Part shown: positions 27,564 through 37,647 of the stretch, one piece after another
Numbering within the stretch: position 1 is the stretch's first letter
Layout: each line of letters starts with the position of its first letter
Position numbers and translations under genes: made by a program
Notes under the pieces: generated by a model
Databases searched by the model: none
What the model was told of the DNA's origin: nothing
The model's input: only the letters and a program-made list of their open reading frames with translations
Source of the DNA: Fidelibacterota bacterium
GTDB lineage: Bacteria > Pseudomonadota > Alphaproteobacteria > Rhodospirillales > Rhodospirillaceae
DNA: 64,000 bases
Direction: 5' to 3'
Assembly (NCBI GenBank): GCA_947475895.1
Contig: CANJMF010000002.1
Coordinates: 369,504 to 433,503 of the forward strand

Positions 27564-28616
27564 TTAGCCGCCGGCCTTCACCAAGTACTCTTCGGGATTT
27601 ATGGCCTGCGTGCCTTTGCGCACTTCGAAGTGCAACTGCGGGCCGTCGACATTGCCGGTCTTGCCAACGGTCGCAATGGTCTGGCCTTGCTTGACCGCAT
27701 CGCCGCGCTTCACGAGCAGTTTGTCATTATGGGCGTAGGCCGTAGTGAAACCGTCGGCATGTTTGATCAGCAAGAGATTGCCGAAGCCCTTCAGTTCGTT
27801 TCCTGCATAGGCAACGACGCCGTTATCGGCGGCGTGCACTTCCGTGCCTTGCGGCGCGGAAATATTGATGCCGTCGTTGTGCAGACCGGGCGCAAGCGTT
27901 CCGAAGCGCGTAAGAATTTTGCCGTTCACGGGCCAGGCGAAACGCGCGCTGGCGCGCGGTGCAGGTTCCGGGATCGCCGTACGCGGTACCGCAATAGCGA
28001 CTTCTTTTTCAGGTGCTGCGGCTGGCGGCGCGACTGCCGGCGCAGGCCGTGCGACAGCTGACGGAAGTGTCGCGGGTGGAGGCAATTCCACGGGCGCCGA
28101 AATCGGCGGTAAATCCTGACTCTTGATTTGTCCCTTCGGCGGCAACGGAGCCGTTGAGATCTGCGGCATATCTGTTGCCACCGGGCGGATCGGCGCCGCC
28201 GCGACGTTGGTGATGGGATCGGGAATCCACAACTCCTGGCCGGCACGCAAGGTGTATGGCGGCGCTAACTGATTGGCCGAAGCCACCACGCGCTCATCCA
28301 CGTCATAGCGCGCGGAAACACTCACGAGCGTCTCGCCATCCTTCACGATGTGCGTGCGGTTAGGATCGAGAATGAGTGTCTGACCGACGGTTAGCGCGAA
28401 AGGCTGCTGCAGGCCGTTGCGGTCGGCGATGACTTTCGTCGGAACGTCGTAGCGGCGGGAAATTGTGTAGAGCGAGTCACCGGCCGCCACCACGACGGTG
28501 CGGCTGGTATCGGTGTTCATAAGGAAGCCGCCCTGATAGTCCGGCGGCGGGTCGTAAGGCGGTACACACGCGCTTAGCAACACAGACGCAGCGATGATGC
28601 CCGATAGAATTCTCAT
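27564..28616 (-). CDS. LysM-M23 peptidoglycan endopeptidase lipoprotein (NlpD/EnvC-like)
   Basis: 350 residues. Lipobox LLSAC gives Cys17. Two LysM repeats at about 42-85 (VAAGDSLYTISRRYDVP) and 88-135 (VKDGETLVSVSARYDVD) bind glycan strands; a Pro/Ala-rich linker follows (about 140-225). The C-terminal M23/LytM domain starts near FAWPVNGKILTRFG. The first metal site reads LHNDGINISAPQGTEV, so the His of the usual HxGxD is followed by NDG, and the late motif reads LHFEVR. Members with altered metal sites act as amidase activators. It is the last gene of the surE-pcm run. Confidence 0.88.
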   Translation of the reverse strand: MRILSGIIAASVLLSACVPPYDPPPDYQGGFLMNTDTSRTVVVAAGDSLYTISRRYDVPTKVIADRNGLQQPFALTVGQTLILDPNRTHIVKDGETLVSVSARYDVDERVVASANQLAPPYTLRAGQELWIPDPITNVAAAPIRPVATDMPQISTAPLPPKGQIKSQDLPPISAPVELPPPATLPSAVARPAPAVAPPAAAPEKEVAIAVPRTAIPEPAPRASARFAWPVNGKILTRFGTLAPGLHNDGINISAPQGTEVHAADNGVVAYAGNELKGFGNLLLIKHADGFTTAYAHNDKLLVKRGDAVKQGQTIATVGKTGNVDGPQLHFEVRKGTQAINPEEYLVKAGG

Positions 28617-28625
28617 AAGCCGCCT

Positions 28626-29279
28626 TTATCGTTTTGCCGGATCGTCCGGCACACCTTGCACCAGCGGTACGAACCGCACCGGAAAAAGCCGTTCGCTTTC
28701 GAACTGCGTGCCGTTTTTACGCACACGAATCACTTCTTGGCTCGGTCCGCCGTCGCCCACCGGAAGCACCATAATGCCCCCTTCGCTGGATAACTGCGCC
28801 ACCAATTCGGGCGGCACGAGGCGCGCGGCGGCAGTAACAAGAATACGATCAAACGGTGCTTGCGCCGGCCAGCCCTTATATCCGTCGCCCACCATTGTGG
28901 TGATATTATGAAGGTTGAGCGCTTTGAAGCGTGGCTCGGCTGCGGCCATAAGATCGCGATGACGCTCGATGGTGTAAACGCGCCGTACAAGGCGCGATAA
29001 AATTGCCGCCTGATAACCAGAGCCCGTGCCTACTTCGAGAATTTTATGGCGATCGGTCAACTCCAGGGCCTGAGTCATAAGACCGACAACCATGGGCTGG
29101 CTGATGGTTTGGCCGCAGCTAATGGGTAACGCTTGGTTCGCGTAAGCTTGGTCTTGGAAAGCTTCCGCCACGAATGTCTCGCGGGGGATACGTTCCAACG
29201 CCGCGAGTACGCGCGTGTCCGTAACGCCGCCGTTGCGCAAATCCATAACCAGGCGGATCTTGCGGCTTTCGACGCTCAT
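28626..29279 (-). CDS. pcm: protein-L-isoaspartate O-methyltransferase
   Basis: SAM-dependent repair enzyme for isoaspartyl residues in aged proteins. 217 residues. SAM motif I is LEVGTGSGYQAAIL near 82; the substrate segment GQTISQPMVVGLMTQAL lies before it, and the post-motif GDGYKGW and FDRILVTAAA are present. It sits between surE (five bases upstream) and the LysM/M23 gene, the classic surE-pcm-nlpD order. Confidence 0.96.
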   Translation of the reverse strand: MSVESRKIRLVMDLRNGGVTDTRVLAALERIPRETFVAEAFQDQAYANQALPISCGQTISQPMVVGLMTQALELTDRHKILEVGTGSGYQAAILSRLVRRVYTIERHRDLMAAAEPRFKALNLHNITTMVGDGYKGWPAQAPFDRILVTAAARLVPPELVAQLSSEGGIMVLPVGDGGPSQEVIRVRKNGTQFESERLFPVRFVPLVQGVPDDPAKR

Positions 29280-29284
29280 GGGTT

Positions 29285-30094
29285 TTACGTTGGGCCAGGG
29301 AAAACCTGCGCCAATGTTTTCATGGTCGGCAGGTCGGTGAGATCCACGTTAAGCGGTGTCAGCGAGATGTAACCGTCATCCAGTACTTTGAGATCGGTGC
29401 CAACGGTCGAGCGGTCGCCGATGCGGCGGCTGCCGATCCACAAATAGGGCCGGCCGCGCGGATCGTGGCGCAACACGAGATCGTCGCCCAATTTATGTTT
29501 GCCTTGATACGCGACCATGACGCCATTGACGTCGTCCGGCGTGCGATCGGGGAAATTCACATTGATGAGCACGTTCTTGGCCCAGCTCGCGCTGCACAGA
29601 TCGCGGATCAATTTGGGACCGTGCTGTTCCGCGGTTGCCCAATATACATTGTCGACGTCGTCCCACTCCTGCGACATGGCGATGGAGCGGATGCCGAGAA
29701 GCACGCCTTCCATGGCGGCCGCGACGGTGCCGGAATAGTGCACGTCTTCGCCGAGATTACCGCCGAAGTTCACGCCCGAGAGAACCAGATCGGGCTTGCG
29801 GTCTTTCATGATGTGATTGACCGCCACCATGACGCAGTCGGTAGGCGTGCCGCTGACGCTGTAGCGTTTTTCGCTTAACTGCACAGGGCGCAAGGGATCG
29901 TGGATCGTCAGTGAGTGCCCTGCTCCGCTCCGCTCAAACGAAGGGGCGACGACCCACACATCGTCCGACAGCGTACGTGCGATGCGCTCGAGGACCACAA
30001 GGCCATGGGCATTGATGCCGTCGTCGTTGCTCAGCAAGATACGGCACTTGGAAAAGTCGGTGATCGGAGCAAAGACGGGAGCGGTGTCGCTCAT
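29285..30094 (-). CDS. surE: 5'/3'-nucleotidase SurE
   Basis: 269 residues. The metal-binding start [16 protein letters not shown] lies near 18-33, a little deeper than usual because of a short N-terminal extension; [16 protein letters not shown] and [20 protein letters not shown] follow. Hydrolyses nucleoside monophosphates, usually in stationary phase. It overlaps the end of serS by four bases. Confidence 0.97.
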   Translation of the reverse strand: MSDTAPVFAPITDFSKCRILLSNDDGINAHGLVVLERIARTLSDDVWVVAPSFERSGAGHSLTIHDPLRPVQLSEKRYSVSGTPTDCVMVAVNHIMKDRKPDLVLSGVNFGGNLGEDVHYSGTVAAAMEGVLLGIRSIAMSQEWDDVDNVYWATAEQHGPKLIRDLCSASWAKNVLINVNFPDRTPDDVNGVMVAYQGKHKLGDDLVLRHDPRGRPYLWIGSRRIGDRSTVGTDLKVLDDGYISLTPLNVDLTDLPTMKTLAQVFPGPT

Positions 30095-31380
30095 GCGCGT
30101 TTCGGCGCCGTGGTCAGGACTTCAAGGCCGCCCATGTAGGGCTTCAGCGCATCGGGGACCCGCACCGCGCCGTCCTTCTCTTGGTAATTCTCGAGCACGG
30201 CCACCAACGTACGGCCCACGGCTAAGCCCGAACCATTGAGCGTATGCACGAAGTGAGCACCTTTAGTTTCGCCGGCGGGACGGTAGCGCGCGTTCATGCG
30301 GCGCGCCTGGAACTCGCCGGTATTGGAACAGCTGGAAATTTCACGATAGCAGTTTTGCGCGGGCAGCCAGACTTCAAGATCGTAGGTGCGCCGGGCGCTG
30401 AAACCGATATCGCCCGCGCACAAGGCCATGACGCGATAAGGCAACTCTAGTTTTTTCAGAATGCTTTCGGCGCAGCCGGTCATGCGTTCGAGCTCCGCAT
30501 CGGACTCTTCCGGCGCGGTGATGCTGACCAGTTCGACTTTTTCAAACTGATGCTGGCGAATCATACCTTTAGTGTCTTTGCCGGCCGCACCGGCTTCCGA
30601 ACGAAAGCACGGCGTGAAGGCGGTCAGACGCAGCGGCAGCGCGCCACCATCCAGAATACGGTCGGCCGCAAGGTTCGTCAGCGAGACTTCGGATGTGGGG
30701 ATCAGCCACGCGCCCGCGCTGGTGCGGTACAAATCTTCGGCGAATTTCGGCAGCTGGCCGGTTCCGACGAGGGCTTCGTCTTTCACCAACAACGGCGGGT
30801 TCACTTCGAGATAGCCGTTCTCGGTGGTGTGGGTGTCGAGCATGAGCTGCGCAATCGCGCGCTCCAGGCGGGCCAGCGCGCCTTTTAGAAACACAAACCG
30901 CGAGCCCGACACGACGGCGGCTTGGTCGAAATCCATGAGGCCAAGCCCCTGCCCGATATCGGCATGATCCTTCGGTGTGAAACCGAGCGTGCGCGGCGTG
31001 CCCCAGCGGCGCACCTCCACGTTGCTGGTTTCATCTTTACCGTCTGGCACCACATCCTGAAGCACGTTCGGGATCGTGAGCACGACGGCGCGCACTTCGT
31101 CGCCGAGGCGCTTTTCCTCGGCTTCGAGCGCGGTCATTTTTTCTTTGATGGTGGCGACTGCGGCCATCAGGGGCGCAGCGTCGCCGCCTTTGGCTTTCAC
31201 TCCACCAATCTGCTTTGAGGCCTCGTTGCGCTGGCTCTGCAGGTTTTGCAGCTCGGTGATGACGGCGCGGTGATTCTTGTCGAGTTCTAAGACGGCGCCG
31301 GACATGGGCGCCGCGTTACGGCGGCCGAGCGCAGCATCGAGGGCGGCGGGGTTTTCCCGAATCCACTTAAGATCAAGCAT
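30091..31380 (-). CDS. serS: serine--tRNA ligase
   Basis: Class II synthetase, 429 residues from the ATG at 31380 ([18 protein letters not shown], the normal family start); the open frame extends 30 bases further without support. The N-terminal antiparallel coiled coil is about 25-105. Class II motifs are seen at [41 protein letters not shown] (motif 2) and near the C-terminus [20 protein letters not shown] (motif 3). No good ribosome site precedes the start. Confidence 0.97.
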   Translation of the reverse strand: MLDLKWIRENPAALDAALGRRNAAPMSGAVLELDKNHRAVITELQNLQSQRNEASKQIGGVKAKGGDAAPLMAAVATIKEKMTALEAEEKRLGDEVRAVVLTIPNVLQDVVPDGKDETSNVEVRRWGTPRTLGFTPKDHADIGQGLGLMDFDQAAVVSGSRFVFLKGALARLERAIAQLMLDTHTTENGYLEVNPPLLVKDEALVGTGQLPKFAEDLYRTSAGAWLIPTSEVSLTNLAADRILDGGALPLRLTAFTPCFRSEAGAAGKDTKGMIRQHQFEKVELVSITAPEESDAELERMTGCAESILKKLELPYRVMALCAGDIGFSARRTYDLEVWLPAQNCYREISSCSNTGEFQARRMNARYRPAGETKGAHFVHTLNGSGLAVGRTLVAVLENYQEKDGAVRVPDALKPYMGGLEVLTTAPKRA

Positions 31381-31437
31381 GATCCGAGGCTTATAGGGTG
31401 GACGGTGCAACCCGTCTAGCCTGCCGCACTGCGAAGC

Positions 31438-32298
31438 CTAGTCGGCGGCGTTGAAGTCCGTGTCTTCCGCCGGAACCGACCCATCGTTGGCGGCCTGCTG
31501 GGCTTCGGGCTTTTTCTCCATCATGCGCGCGCCGATGACGGAGATTTCGTAAAGGACCATCATCGGAATGGCGAGACTGAGCTGGCTGACCACGTCGGGC
31601 GGCGTCACCACAGCCGCGAACACGAAAATGCCGATGATCGCGTAGCGGCGTTTCTCGGACAGCATTTTCGCCGAGAGGATGCCCACGCGCGCCAATAGCA
31701 CCAAGAGGACGGGCATCTGAAACGCGAGACCGAACGCGAAAACCAGCTGCAAAACCAACGAGAGGTATTCACTCACGCGCGGGTCGGCCTCGACCTGGAT
31801 CAGTTGGTCGCTGCCCAGCTGCTGGAACCCCAGGAGGAACGTGCCGGCGGCCGGTAAGATGATGTAGTAGGCCAGCGCACCGCCCGCGAAGAACAAGACA
31901 GGTGCGGCGAACAGGAACGGCAAAAGCGCCCGCTTCTCGTGCTTATAGAGACCAGGCGCGATGAATTTCCAAAGTTGATTGGCGAAGATCGGAAAGGTCA
32001 CGAAAGCGGCGGTGAAGAACGCCAGCTTCATCTGTGTCGTGAAACCTTCGGCCAGGTGCGTAAAGATCAGGTGCGGCTTGCCGCCGGCCTTGATCATGGC
32101 GGGTGCCAGAGGCGCCGCCAGAAAATCAAACAAGGGTTTCGAGAAATACGCAGCGACGATAAAAGCGCCCGTCAACATGGCGATCGAAACGATCAACCGC
32201 CGCCGAAGCTCCATGAGGTGCTCCATGAGGGGCATCGCATGCTCATCGGGATTGTCGCCTTCCGGCCGGACAACGACGTCCTTGCTGCTGGCGTTCAC
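31438..32298 (-). CDS. tatC: Sec-independent protein translocase TatC
   Basis: 286 residues, six helices. The cytoplasmic N-terminal MEHLMELRRRL that binds twin-arginine signals lies near 24-34, and FITLPRF-like segments are replaced by LAEGFTTQMKLAFFTAAFV. Starts with GTG at 32298, overlapping tatB by four bases (GTGA). The C-terminus is an acidic tail. Confidence 0.96.
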   Translation of the reverse strand: MNASSKDVVVRPEGDNPDEHAMPLMEHLMELRRRLIVSIAMLTGAFIVAAYFSKPLFDFLAAPLAPAMIKAGGKPHLIFTHLAEGFTTQMKLAFFTAAFVTFPIFANQLWKFIAPGLYKHEKRALLPFLFAAPVLFFAGGALAYYIILPAAGTFLLGFQQLGSDQLIQVEADPRVSEYLSLVLQLVFAFGLAFQMPVLLVLLARVGILSAKMLSEKRRYAIIGIFVFAAVVTPPDVVSQLSLAIPMMVLYEISVIGARMMEKKPEAQQAANDGSVPAEDTDFNAAD

Positions 32299-32759
32299 GC
32301 GTTTGTTCCCGTTGCCGGATTTCCTGCGACGGGGGAAGCGGGAGCCGCGATCTGTGCGGTTTCCACTGGTGGTGTTTCCGAAGCGGCGCGGGCAGCTTCG
32401 GCCGACGCCGCTTCAGCAGCCTCAGTCGCTTCCATAGCTGCGGTTTCAGCGAGGGTGTCTTCGGCTGACTTGGTCGTTCCTGAGAGCGCCTGCTCGATCT
32501 GGCCGTCAGGATCGACGACCTTGGCCATTTCACTGGAAAGGCTGGTTCGCGATATCTGCTGAACCTTTTGGCGGACCTCGTCGAGCTCCGCCTCGCGGAC
32601 CATATCGTTGATGTGCCCCTGGAACTCGGAGCCCAGGTTCTTCACACGGCGCATGACCTTAGCCACGGTCCGCATGGTTTCGGGCAATTGCTTGGGGCCC
32701 ATAACCATGACGGAAACGAAGGCGATAAGGCCTATCTCCGACCATGCGAAATCGAACAT
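32295..32759 (-). CDS. tatB: Sec-independent protein translocase TatB
   Basis: 154 residues. N-terminal helix MFDFAWSEIGLIAFVSVMVMG followed by the Pro hinge GPKQLPET and an amphipathic helix to about 70. The remaining 80 residues are Ala/Thr/Pro-rich and probably disordered. Together with TatC it forms the substrate receptor. Genes lie in the order tatA-tatB-tatC. Confidence 0.95.
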   Translation of the reverse strand: MFDFAWSEIGLIAFVSVMVMGPKQLPETMRTVAKVMRRVKNLGSEFQGHINDMVREAELDEVRQKVQQISRTSLSSEMAKVVDPDGQIEQALSGTTKSAEDTLAETAAMEATEAAEAASAEAARAASETPPVETAQIAAPASPVAGNPATGTNA

Positions 32760-32796
32760 GGAATTAAACCCGTTCTAGCCAGGGGCCCGCCGAAAT

Positions 32797-33018
32797 CTAG
32801 GCGACGGGCTCTTTGGTCTTGTCCTTCACGGAGGACTGACCATCGATGGTCTTTCCGCTCGCAGTGGACGTGCTGTCGTCTTCGTCCTTCATGCCCTTTT
32901 TGAAGGCCTTAATACCTTGAGCAACATCACCCATCATGCCCGAGATTTTGCCGCTGCCGAAAACCAGCAGGACGATCACCAGAACAATCAGCCAATGCCA
33001 AATACTAAACGAACCCAT
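32797..33018 (-). CDS. tatA: Sec-independent protein translocase TatA
   Basis: 73 residues. Short membrane helix [20 protein letters not shown], hinge glycines, then an amphipathic helix [18 protein letters not shown] and a charged tail. It oligomerises to form the folded-protein channel. The 176-base gap before it from scpB is the largest in this run and probably contains a promoter for tatABC. Confidence 0.95.
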   Translation of the reverse strand: MGSFSIWHWLIVLVIVLLVFGSGKISGMMGDVAQGIKAFKKGMKDEDDSTSTASGKTIDGQSSVKDKTKEPVA

Positions 33019-33194
33019 GTCACGCTCCCAGGCGGCGACGAAATAATACGTCGTCCATTATAGTTCAATGGTTTAGCGGGGGAAGTTCAAGTGATATCTC
33101 TGCAAGAAAGGCCCCCGCCTACAGCCACATCACCGGCATAGTACGCCAGCTCAACAGCCTTATGTAAGGCGGTCAGCGGCCATTTGCCAGTTTA

Positions 33195-33971
33195 TCAATC
33201 GTCATCGTCATCGTCGTCGAAATCGGCGTCGGTTTCTTCAGTGGATTCAGGCTCTTCGCCCGCCGCCAAAGGCTCTTCGGCCTCTTCCGCATCCTCGGTA
33301 TCGACCAGCAGTGTATCCCCACGACCACCACGGGTGGAGTAAGTGGAGACACCGCGCGCGTCGAGAAGCCCGGCAGCGCGCAATTCGTCCAGACCGGGTA
33401 GGTCTTGAATGGATTCCAGGCCGAAATGGTCGAGGAAGGCGTTGGACGTTCCCCACATCACGGGGCGACCCGGCACCTGCTTGCGGCCGCGCGGCTTGAT
33501 CCAGCCCTCTTCCAACAGAATATCGACTGTACCCGTCGACACCACCACGCCGCGGATCTCTTCGATCTCGGCGCGGGTCACGGGCTGGTGATAGGCGATG
33601 ATCGCCAGCGTTTCGATGGCGGCCCGCGAGAGTTTGCGCGGTACCAGCTTTTCAAGCTTCAAGCGCTCGGTCAGATCGGGCGCGGTCCGGAACGACCAGC
33701 GACCATTAGCCTGCAGAAGCTCGACCCCACGGCCCGCGTATAAGGCGCGCAGCTGTTCGAGCAGTGCCGGAATATCGGTCCCCTCGCCCAGACGCTCGGA
33801 AATGATGCGCTCGGACACAGGCTCGGCGCTGGCGAACAGCAGTGCTTCCAGCACGCGCAAATCCTCGGCATAGCGGCGCTCGCGGACGGCGTCCTGTTCG
33901 GCCACCTGTGCGGCGACCGCCTCGGGCATCGGCGGGGTTTCGGTGAGAGCTTCGGTATCGGGATTAGTCAT
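33195..33971 (-). CDS. scpB: SMC-Scp complex subunit ScpB
   Basis: Kleisin-associated winged-helix protein of the bacterial condensin (SMC-ScpAB) that folds and segregates the chromosome. 258 residues. Family blocks are LRVLEALLFASAEPVSE near 38, TLAIIAYHQPVTRAEIEEIRG and GRKQVPGRPVMWGTSNAFLDHFGL. The C-terminal 60 residues are a strongly acidic Glu/Asp tail ending in a run of Asp. It follows scpA by seven bases. Confidence 0.95.
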   Translation of the reverse strand: MTNPDTEALTETPPMPEAVAAQVAEQDAVRERRYAEDLRVLEALLFASAEPVSERIISERLGEGTDIPALLEQLRALYAGRGVELLQANGRWSFRTAPDLTERLKLEKLVPRKLSRAAIETLAIIAYHQPVTRAEIEEIRGVVVSTGTVDILLEEGWIKPRGRKQVPGRPVMWGTSNAFLDHFGLESIQDLPGLDELRAAGLLDARGVSTYSTRGGRGDTLLVDTEDAEEAEEPLAAGEEPESTEETDADFDDDDDDD

Positions 33972-33978
33972 TGGTCAT

Positions 33979-34803
33979 TCAGTCGTTCAGAGAGGGCCGG
34001 TTCGCGGGTTTCAAAAAGATCGGCGAGAACGCACCGCCATCCTGGCGGATGTCGGCTTTGCCCTGGCGCACCAATTCCAGGATCGCGATGAGCGTGGTGC
34101 TGACCGCCGAGCGGCGCATGAGCGGATCGCGCACGCCTTGCGGCAAAAATGCCTTCAATTCCGTCCAGTCCGGCACGCCGGGAAGGATTTCCCGGAGCCG
34201 GGCAATGGCGTCGTCGATGGAGTAAAGATCGAAGGCTTCGATTTCAAGCGCATTGACGTTCTTTTCGCGGTGCTGGCGGCCGTAGGCGCGCAACAGGTCA
34301 TAGAGCGAAATGTCGTAAACGGCGCGGTACGTAATCGGCAGGCCTTCCGGCGCCCCACGGGGGAAAAATCCCATGCCGCGGCGGGGCAGTTCGAACATCT
34401 TGCGACCGGCTTCCTGCATCGACTCAAGGCGGCGCATCTGGAAGCGCAAGGCCTCGGCCATTTCCTCGGCCGAGGGCTGATCGTCGCTCTCTTCCTTGGG
34501 CAGCAGGAGCTTGGACTTCAGGAAGGCGAGCCAAGCGGCCATCACGAGGTAATCGGCGGCCAATTCCAGCTGGAACTGCTGCGCCGTGTCGATGAACAAG
34601 AGGTACTGATCCGCGAGCGCCAGGATCGAGATGTGCATCAAATCGACTTTTTGATCGCGCGCGAGCACAAGCAAAACGTCGATGGGGCCTTCGAAGGCAC
34701 CCAGCGTCAGGAACAGCTTCGACAACGGATCGGCGGACGCGGGATGCGCGTCTTCTTCGAAGTCGGGAATTTCGGGGTGAGCTTCAGTTTCGGATGGCAA
34801 CAT
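33979..34803 (-). CDS. scpA: SMC-Scp complex subunit ScpA (kleisin)
   Basis: 274 residues. Kleisin N-terminal block FEGPIDVLLVLARDQKVDLM near 39 followed by YLVMAAWLAFLKSKLLLPK; the C-terminal winged helix lies about residues 220-274. Bridges the heads of SMC. The smc gene is not in the window, which is normal. It sits between the M50 protease gene and scpB. Confidence 0.95.
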   Translation of the reverse strand: MLPSETEAHPEIPDFEEDAHPASADPLSKLFLTLGAFEGPIDVLLVLARDQKVDLMHISILALADQYLLFIDTAQQFQLELAADYLVMAAWLAFLKSKLLLPKEESDDQPSAEEMAEALRFQMRRLESMQEAGRKMFELPRRGMGFFPRGAPEGLPITYRAVYDISLYDLLRAYGRQHREKNVNALEIEAFDLYSIDDAIARLREILPGVPDWTELKAFLPQGVRDPLMRRSAVSTTLIAILELVRQGKADIRQDGGAFSPIFLKPANRPSLND

Positions 34804-34825
34804 GCGCTAACTCAATGAACCCCAA

Positions 34826-35512
34826 TCAATTGACGCCGGTCATTGCCGCGATCATCGCGACAACGGCGTCGGCGACAGGCGTAATAATCCGTGCGGGAAT
34901 ATTCAAGTCGACGCCCATGTAAGACCCCACGCTGGGCAGCACGACAAGAACGAAAATCAAGACGAACATGCCGTATTTTTCTGTGCTCGCCAAGGCGCGC
35001 GCCGCAGGCATGGGCAACAATCCCACAGCCACGCGGCCTCCGTCCAAAGGCGGCAGCGGAATCATATTAAAGATGGCCAGTACGACGTTGATAAGAACGC
35101 TATTTGTGAGCATGGACGCGAGAAACAGCCGCCAGCCCTCGGGGAACAACAACAGCGTGTGAAACAACAGCGCCGAAATGATCGCGAGAACGAGATTGGT
35201 GCCGGGTCCGGCCGCCGCGACCCAGACCATGTCGGCCTTAGGGTTGCGCAGCCGCCCAAAGTCCACCGGCACAGGCTTGGCCCATCCGAAAAGCGGCGAA
35301 TGCGCCAGCATCAGAAGTGCCGGCAGCAAGATGGTGCCGAAGAGATCGATATGGCGGATCGGGTTGAGCGTTAGCCGGCCGTTTTCCTTAGCCGTCGGAT
35401 CACCAAACGCCAACGCCACGTAGCCGTGAGCGGCTTCGTGCAGCGTAATGGCCAGGATCGCCGGAATCGCGAGCGCGACGATCGAGGCGACGGAGGAAAG
35501 TTCGCTATCCAT
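34826..35512 (-). CDS. site-2-protease-family (M50) membrane metalloprotease
   Basis: 228 residues with about six helices. The zinc site HEAAHG lies near 25 (HExxH), and the distal Asp site is NMIPLPPLDGGRV near 165. This is the short group without PDZ domains, found widely next to nagZ and scpA. Intramembrane proteolysis is expected; substrate unknown. Confidence 0.9.
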   Translation of the reverse strand: MDSELSSVASIVALAIPAILAITLHEAAHGYVALAFGDPTAKENGRLTLNPIRHIDLFGTILLPALLMLAHSPLFGWAKPVPVDFGRLRNPKADMVWVAAAGPGTNLVLAIISALLFHTLLLFPEGWRLFLASMLTNSVLINVVLAIFNMIPLPPLDGGRVAVGLLPMPAARALASTEKYGMFVLIFVLVVLPSVGSYMGVDLNIPARIITPVADAVVAMIAAMTGVN

Positions 35513-35532
35513 GACGTGTGATTTGCTGAGCG

Positions 35533-36570
35533 CTATCCTAAACGGAGCGCGTTCAATATCCGGAATTCAGCGGCAGCGACATCATCAATCGTCTGCCGGG
35601 GTTTGCCTCGGAAGTTATCCACAGCCCGCAATCGTGCCAGCCCTTGGGAATCAATGGCGCGGGATCCGCGCGCGACCGCTTCCATATCGTCCATGTTCCC
35701 GTCGCAGTGCAGGACAACATCGCATCCGGCGGCCAGGGACGCCTCGGCGCGAGCCTCGAACGGCCCCGAAAGTGCTTTCATGCCCAGATCGTCGCTCATC
35801 AAAAGGCCCTGAAAGCCGATTTCGGCACGAATAACGTCTTCGATGACGGTTTTTGATGTCGTGGCGGGCCGATTTGGGTCGATTGCGCGATAGACGATGT
35901 GCGCAGTCATCCCGAAAGCCGGCGGCGCGAGCGGATCGGCACAATAAATTTTGAACGGCACAAAGTCGGTGGCGCGCAAGGCGGCCAAGTCTTCGCTGAC
36001 GATCGGGAGCTCTTTGTGACTGTCGCTGGTTGAGCGGCCATGGCCTGGAATGTGTTTAATGACGGGCACAACGCCCGCGTCCGCCAATCCCTGCGCCGCG
36101 GCCGTTGCTAAGGTCGCGATGACATTGGGATCGTTGCCATACGCGCGATCGCCAATCACGTCGTGGGCGCCGGCGACCGGCACATCCATGACTGGCGCGC
36201 AGTCCACGTCGATGCCTAGCGCCCGCAATTCCTCGCCGATGAGCTGCATGCTCAGGCGCGTCATAGCCACGCCGCGGTCTGGATTTTTACCGTGCAGCTC
36301 GGCGAACTCAGCCCCAGCCGGTGCAAAACGCCAATGCGGCGGCTTGAGACGCTGCACGCGCCCGCCTTCCTGATCGATCAAAACGACGGGGCTTAGGTCG
36401 GGGGTTATGGCACGTAAATTAGTCACAAGTTCAGATACTTGTGCTGGTTTTTCAATGTTACGCGCGAACAAAATATATCCCACTGGACGGGTGCGCTGAA
36501 AGAACGCGCGCTCGGCATCGGTTAGCGTCGGACCAGCCAGCCCGAAAATCGTCGCGAGAGGTGAACTCAT
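35533..36570 (-). CDS. nagZ: beta-N-acetylhexosaminidase NagZ
   Basis: Glycoside hydrolase family 3 enzyme that removes GlcNAc from anhydro-muropeptides during cell-wall recycling; cytoplasmic (no signal peptide). 345 residues. VVLIDQEGGRVQRLKPPHW lies near 61, the catalytic loop KHIPGHGRSTSDSHKE with its His near 165, and LMSDDLGMKALSG holds the nucleophile Asp. Same strand as the SPOR gene, 12 bases apart. Confidence 0.96.
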   Translation of the reverse strand: MSSPLATIFGLAGPTLTDAERAFFQRTRPVGYILFARNIEKPAQVSELVTNLRAITPDLSPVVLIDQEGGRVQRLKPPHWRFAPAGAEFAELHGKNPDRGVAMTRLSMQLIGEELRALGIDVDCAPVMDVPVAGAHDVIGDRAYGNDPNVIATLATAAAQGLADAGVVPVIKHIPGHGRSTSDSHKELPIVSEDLAALRATDFVPFKIYCADPLAPPAFGMTAHIVYRAIDPNRPATTSKTVIEDVIRAEIGFQGLLMSDDLGMKALSGPFEARAEASLAAGCDVVLHCDGNMDDMEAVARGSRAIDSQGLARLRAVDNFRGKPRQTIDDVAAAEFRILNALRLG

Positions 36571-36582
36571 GACGGCGCGGTC

Positions 36583-37647
36583 TTAGGGTTTAATGACGAT
36601 GCAGCCGGTACGTTCGGCGGCGAGTGAAGCACACAAAGCATCGGCCGCGGCCTTATCCGGCAACGGCCCGGCCCGCAGGCGATAGACCGTCCCCTTCTCT
36701 GGCAGCTCGGCCTTCGTGACGGCCGGCGACAGGTTGGCAAACAGATCCTGGTGCTTGCGCGTGATGCGCTTCCACTCGGTGTTGGCAGCTTCTTCGCTCG
36801 GGACCGACACCAGCTGAATTTGGAAAGCCCCCGCCATGTTGGCGGGCGCAGGTGTCACGGCCGCTGTTTTTGTTTCAACGGGCGCTTCGGCTTTGGGAGC
36901 CTCAACCGGTTTGCCGGTGGCAGCGGCAACGGCTGCGACGAGCGGATCAGGCTTGGCCGCTTCGGGCTTCGGCTCCGCCGGCTTCGAGGGCTCCGCAACC
37001 ACTTTGGGTGTTTCGACCGGCGCTGCTTTCGGCGCCTCGGCGACCTGAGCGGGCTTTGGCGGCTCGACCTTGGGCGCTTCCGCTACAGCCGGTGCGGGCG
37101 TCTTGGCCGGTTCTTGAGTCGCTTTCACGATGGCTTCGAGCTGCTTCTTCTCAGCGTCGTCGGTAACAGGAGCGGGCTTCGCGACTTCAGCTTCGGGCGC
37201 TTTTGCTTTTTGCGGCGGCGCCTTGGGTTCTTCCGCCGGAGGCAGGAGATTCTCGACCCGGTTCGGCGCGTTACCTTTGGCCACTCGGTCGTAGACCAGT
37301 TTGTCCTGGTTCTCGACCTGCATGCCGCCCGGATTCTCGGGCTTGATCTTGTAGGCATTGGCGTCGGCTTCCACGACCTGCGGCTCGCCGGAAACGAGGT
37401 TCGCGCCGCCGCCTTTAATGGCGTACCAGGCAACCCCGCCGACAACGGCAAGACCGATGACCACGCCGACGATCAAGCTAATGCTGCGCCCGCCTTTACT
37501 CGCAGCCGGGTGACGTCCGTAATAGTCGTCGTCGAAAACATCGTCGGTGAAAGGTGTCGCCCGCAGACCGTCACCGCTGCCGCTCGCGCGCGGCTTCGTG
37601 TCATCGCGGTGTAAGGGAGGTCCGTCGCCGTCCCTGTCCATAGCCAT
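36583..37647 (-). CDS. SPOR-domain membrane protein
   Basis: 354 residues. Short cytoplasmic part, one membrane helix about 54-76 (ISLIVGVVIGLAVVGGVAWYA), then a long low-complexity Pro/Ala/Lys/Glu-rich periplasmic spacer (about 125-265) and a C-terminal SPOR domain (about 272-354, FQIQLVSVPSEEAANTEWKR, then YRLRAGPLPDKAAADALC). SPOR domains bind denuded septal glycan, so the protein is probably at the division site. It overlaps argS by one base (TGATG). Confidence 0.9.
   Translation of the reverse strand: MAMDRDGDGPPLHRDDTKPRASGSGDGLRATPFTDDVFDDDYYGRHPAASKGGRSISLIVGVVIGLAVVGGVAWYAIKGGGANLVSGEPQVVEADANAYKIKPENPGGMQVENQDKLVYDRVAKGNAPNRVENLLPPAEEPKAPPQKAKAPEAEVAKPAPVTDDAEKKQLEAIVKATQEPAKTPAPAVAEAPKVEPPKPAQVAEAPKAAPVETPKVVAEPSKPAEPKPEAAKPDPLVAAVAAATGKPVEAPKAEAPVETKTAAVTPAPANMAGAFQIQLVSVPSEEAANTEWKRITRKHQDLFANLSPAVTKAELPEKGTVYRLRAGPLPDKAAADALCASLAAERTGCIVIKP

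Noticed and set aside
33019..33194. 176-base gap before tatA considered as a riboswitch or tRNA
   Set aside because: No conserved fold, anticodon arm or terminator visible; best read as a promoter region.
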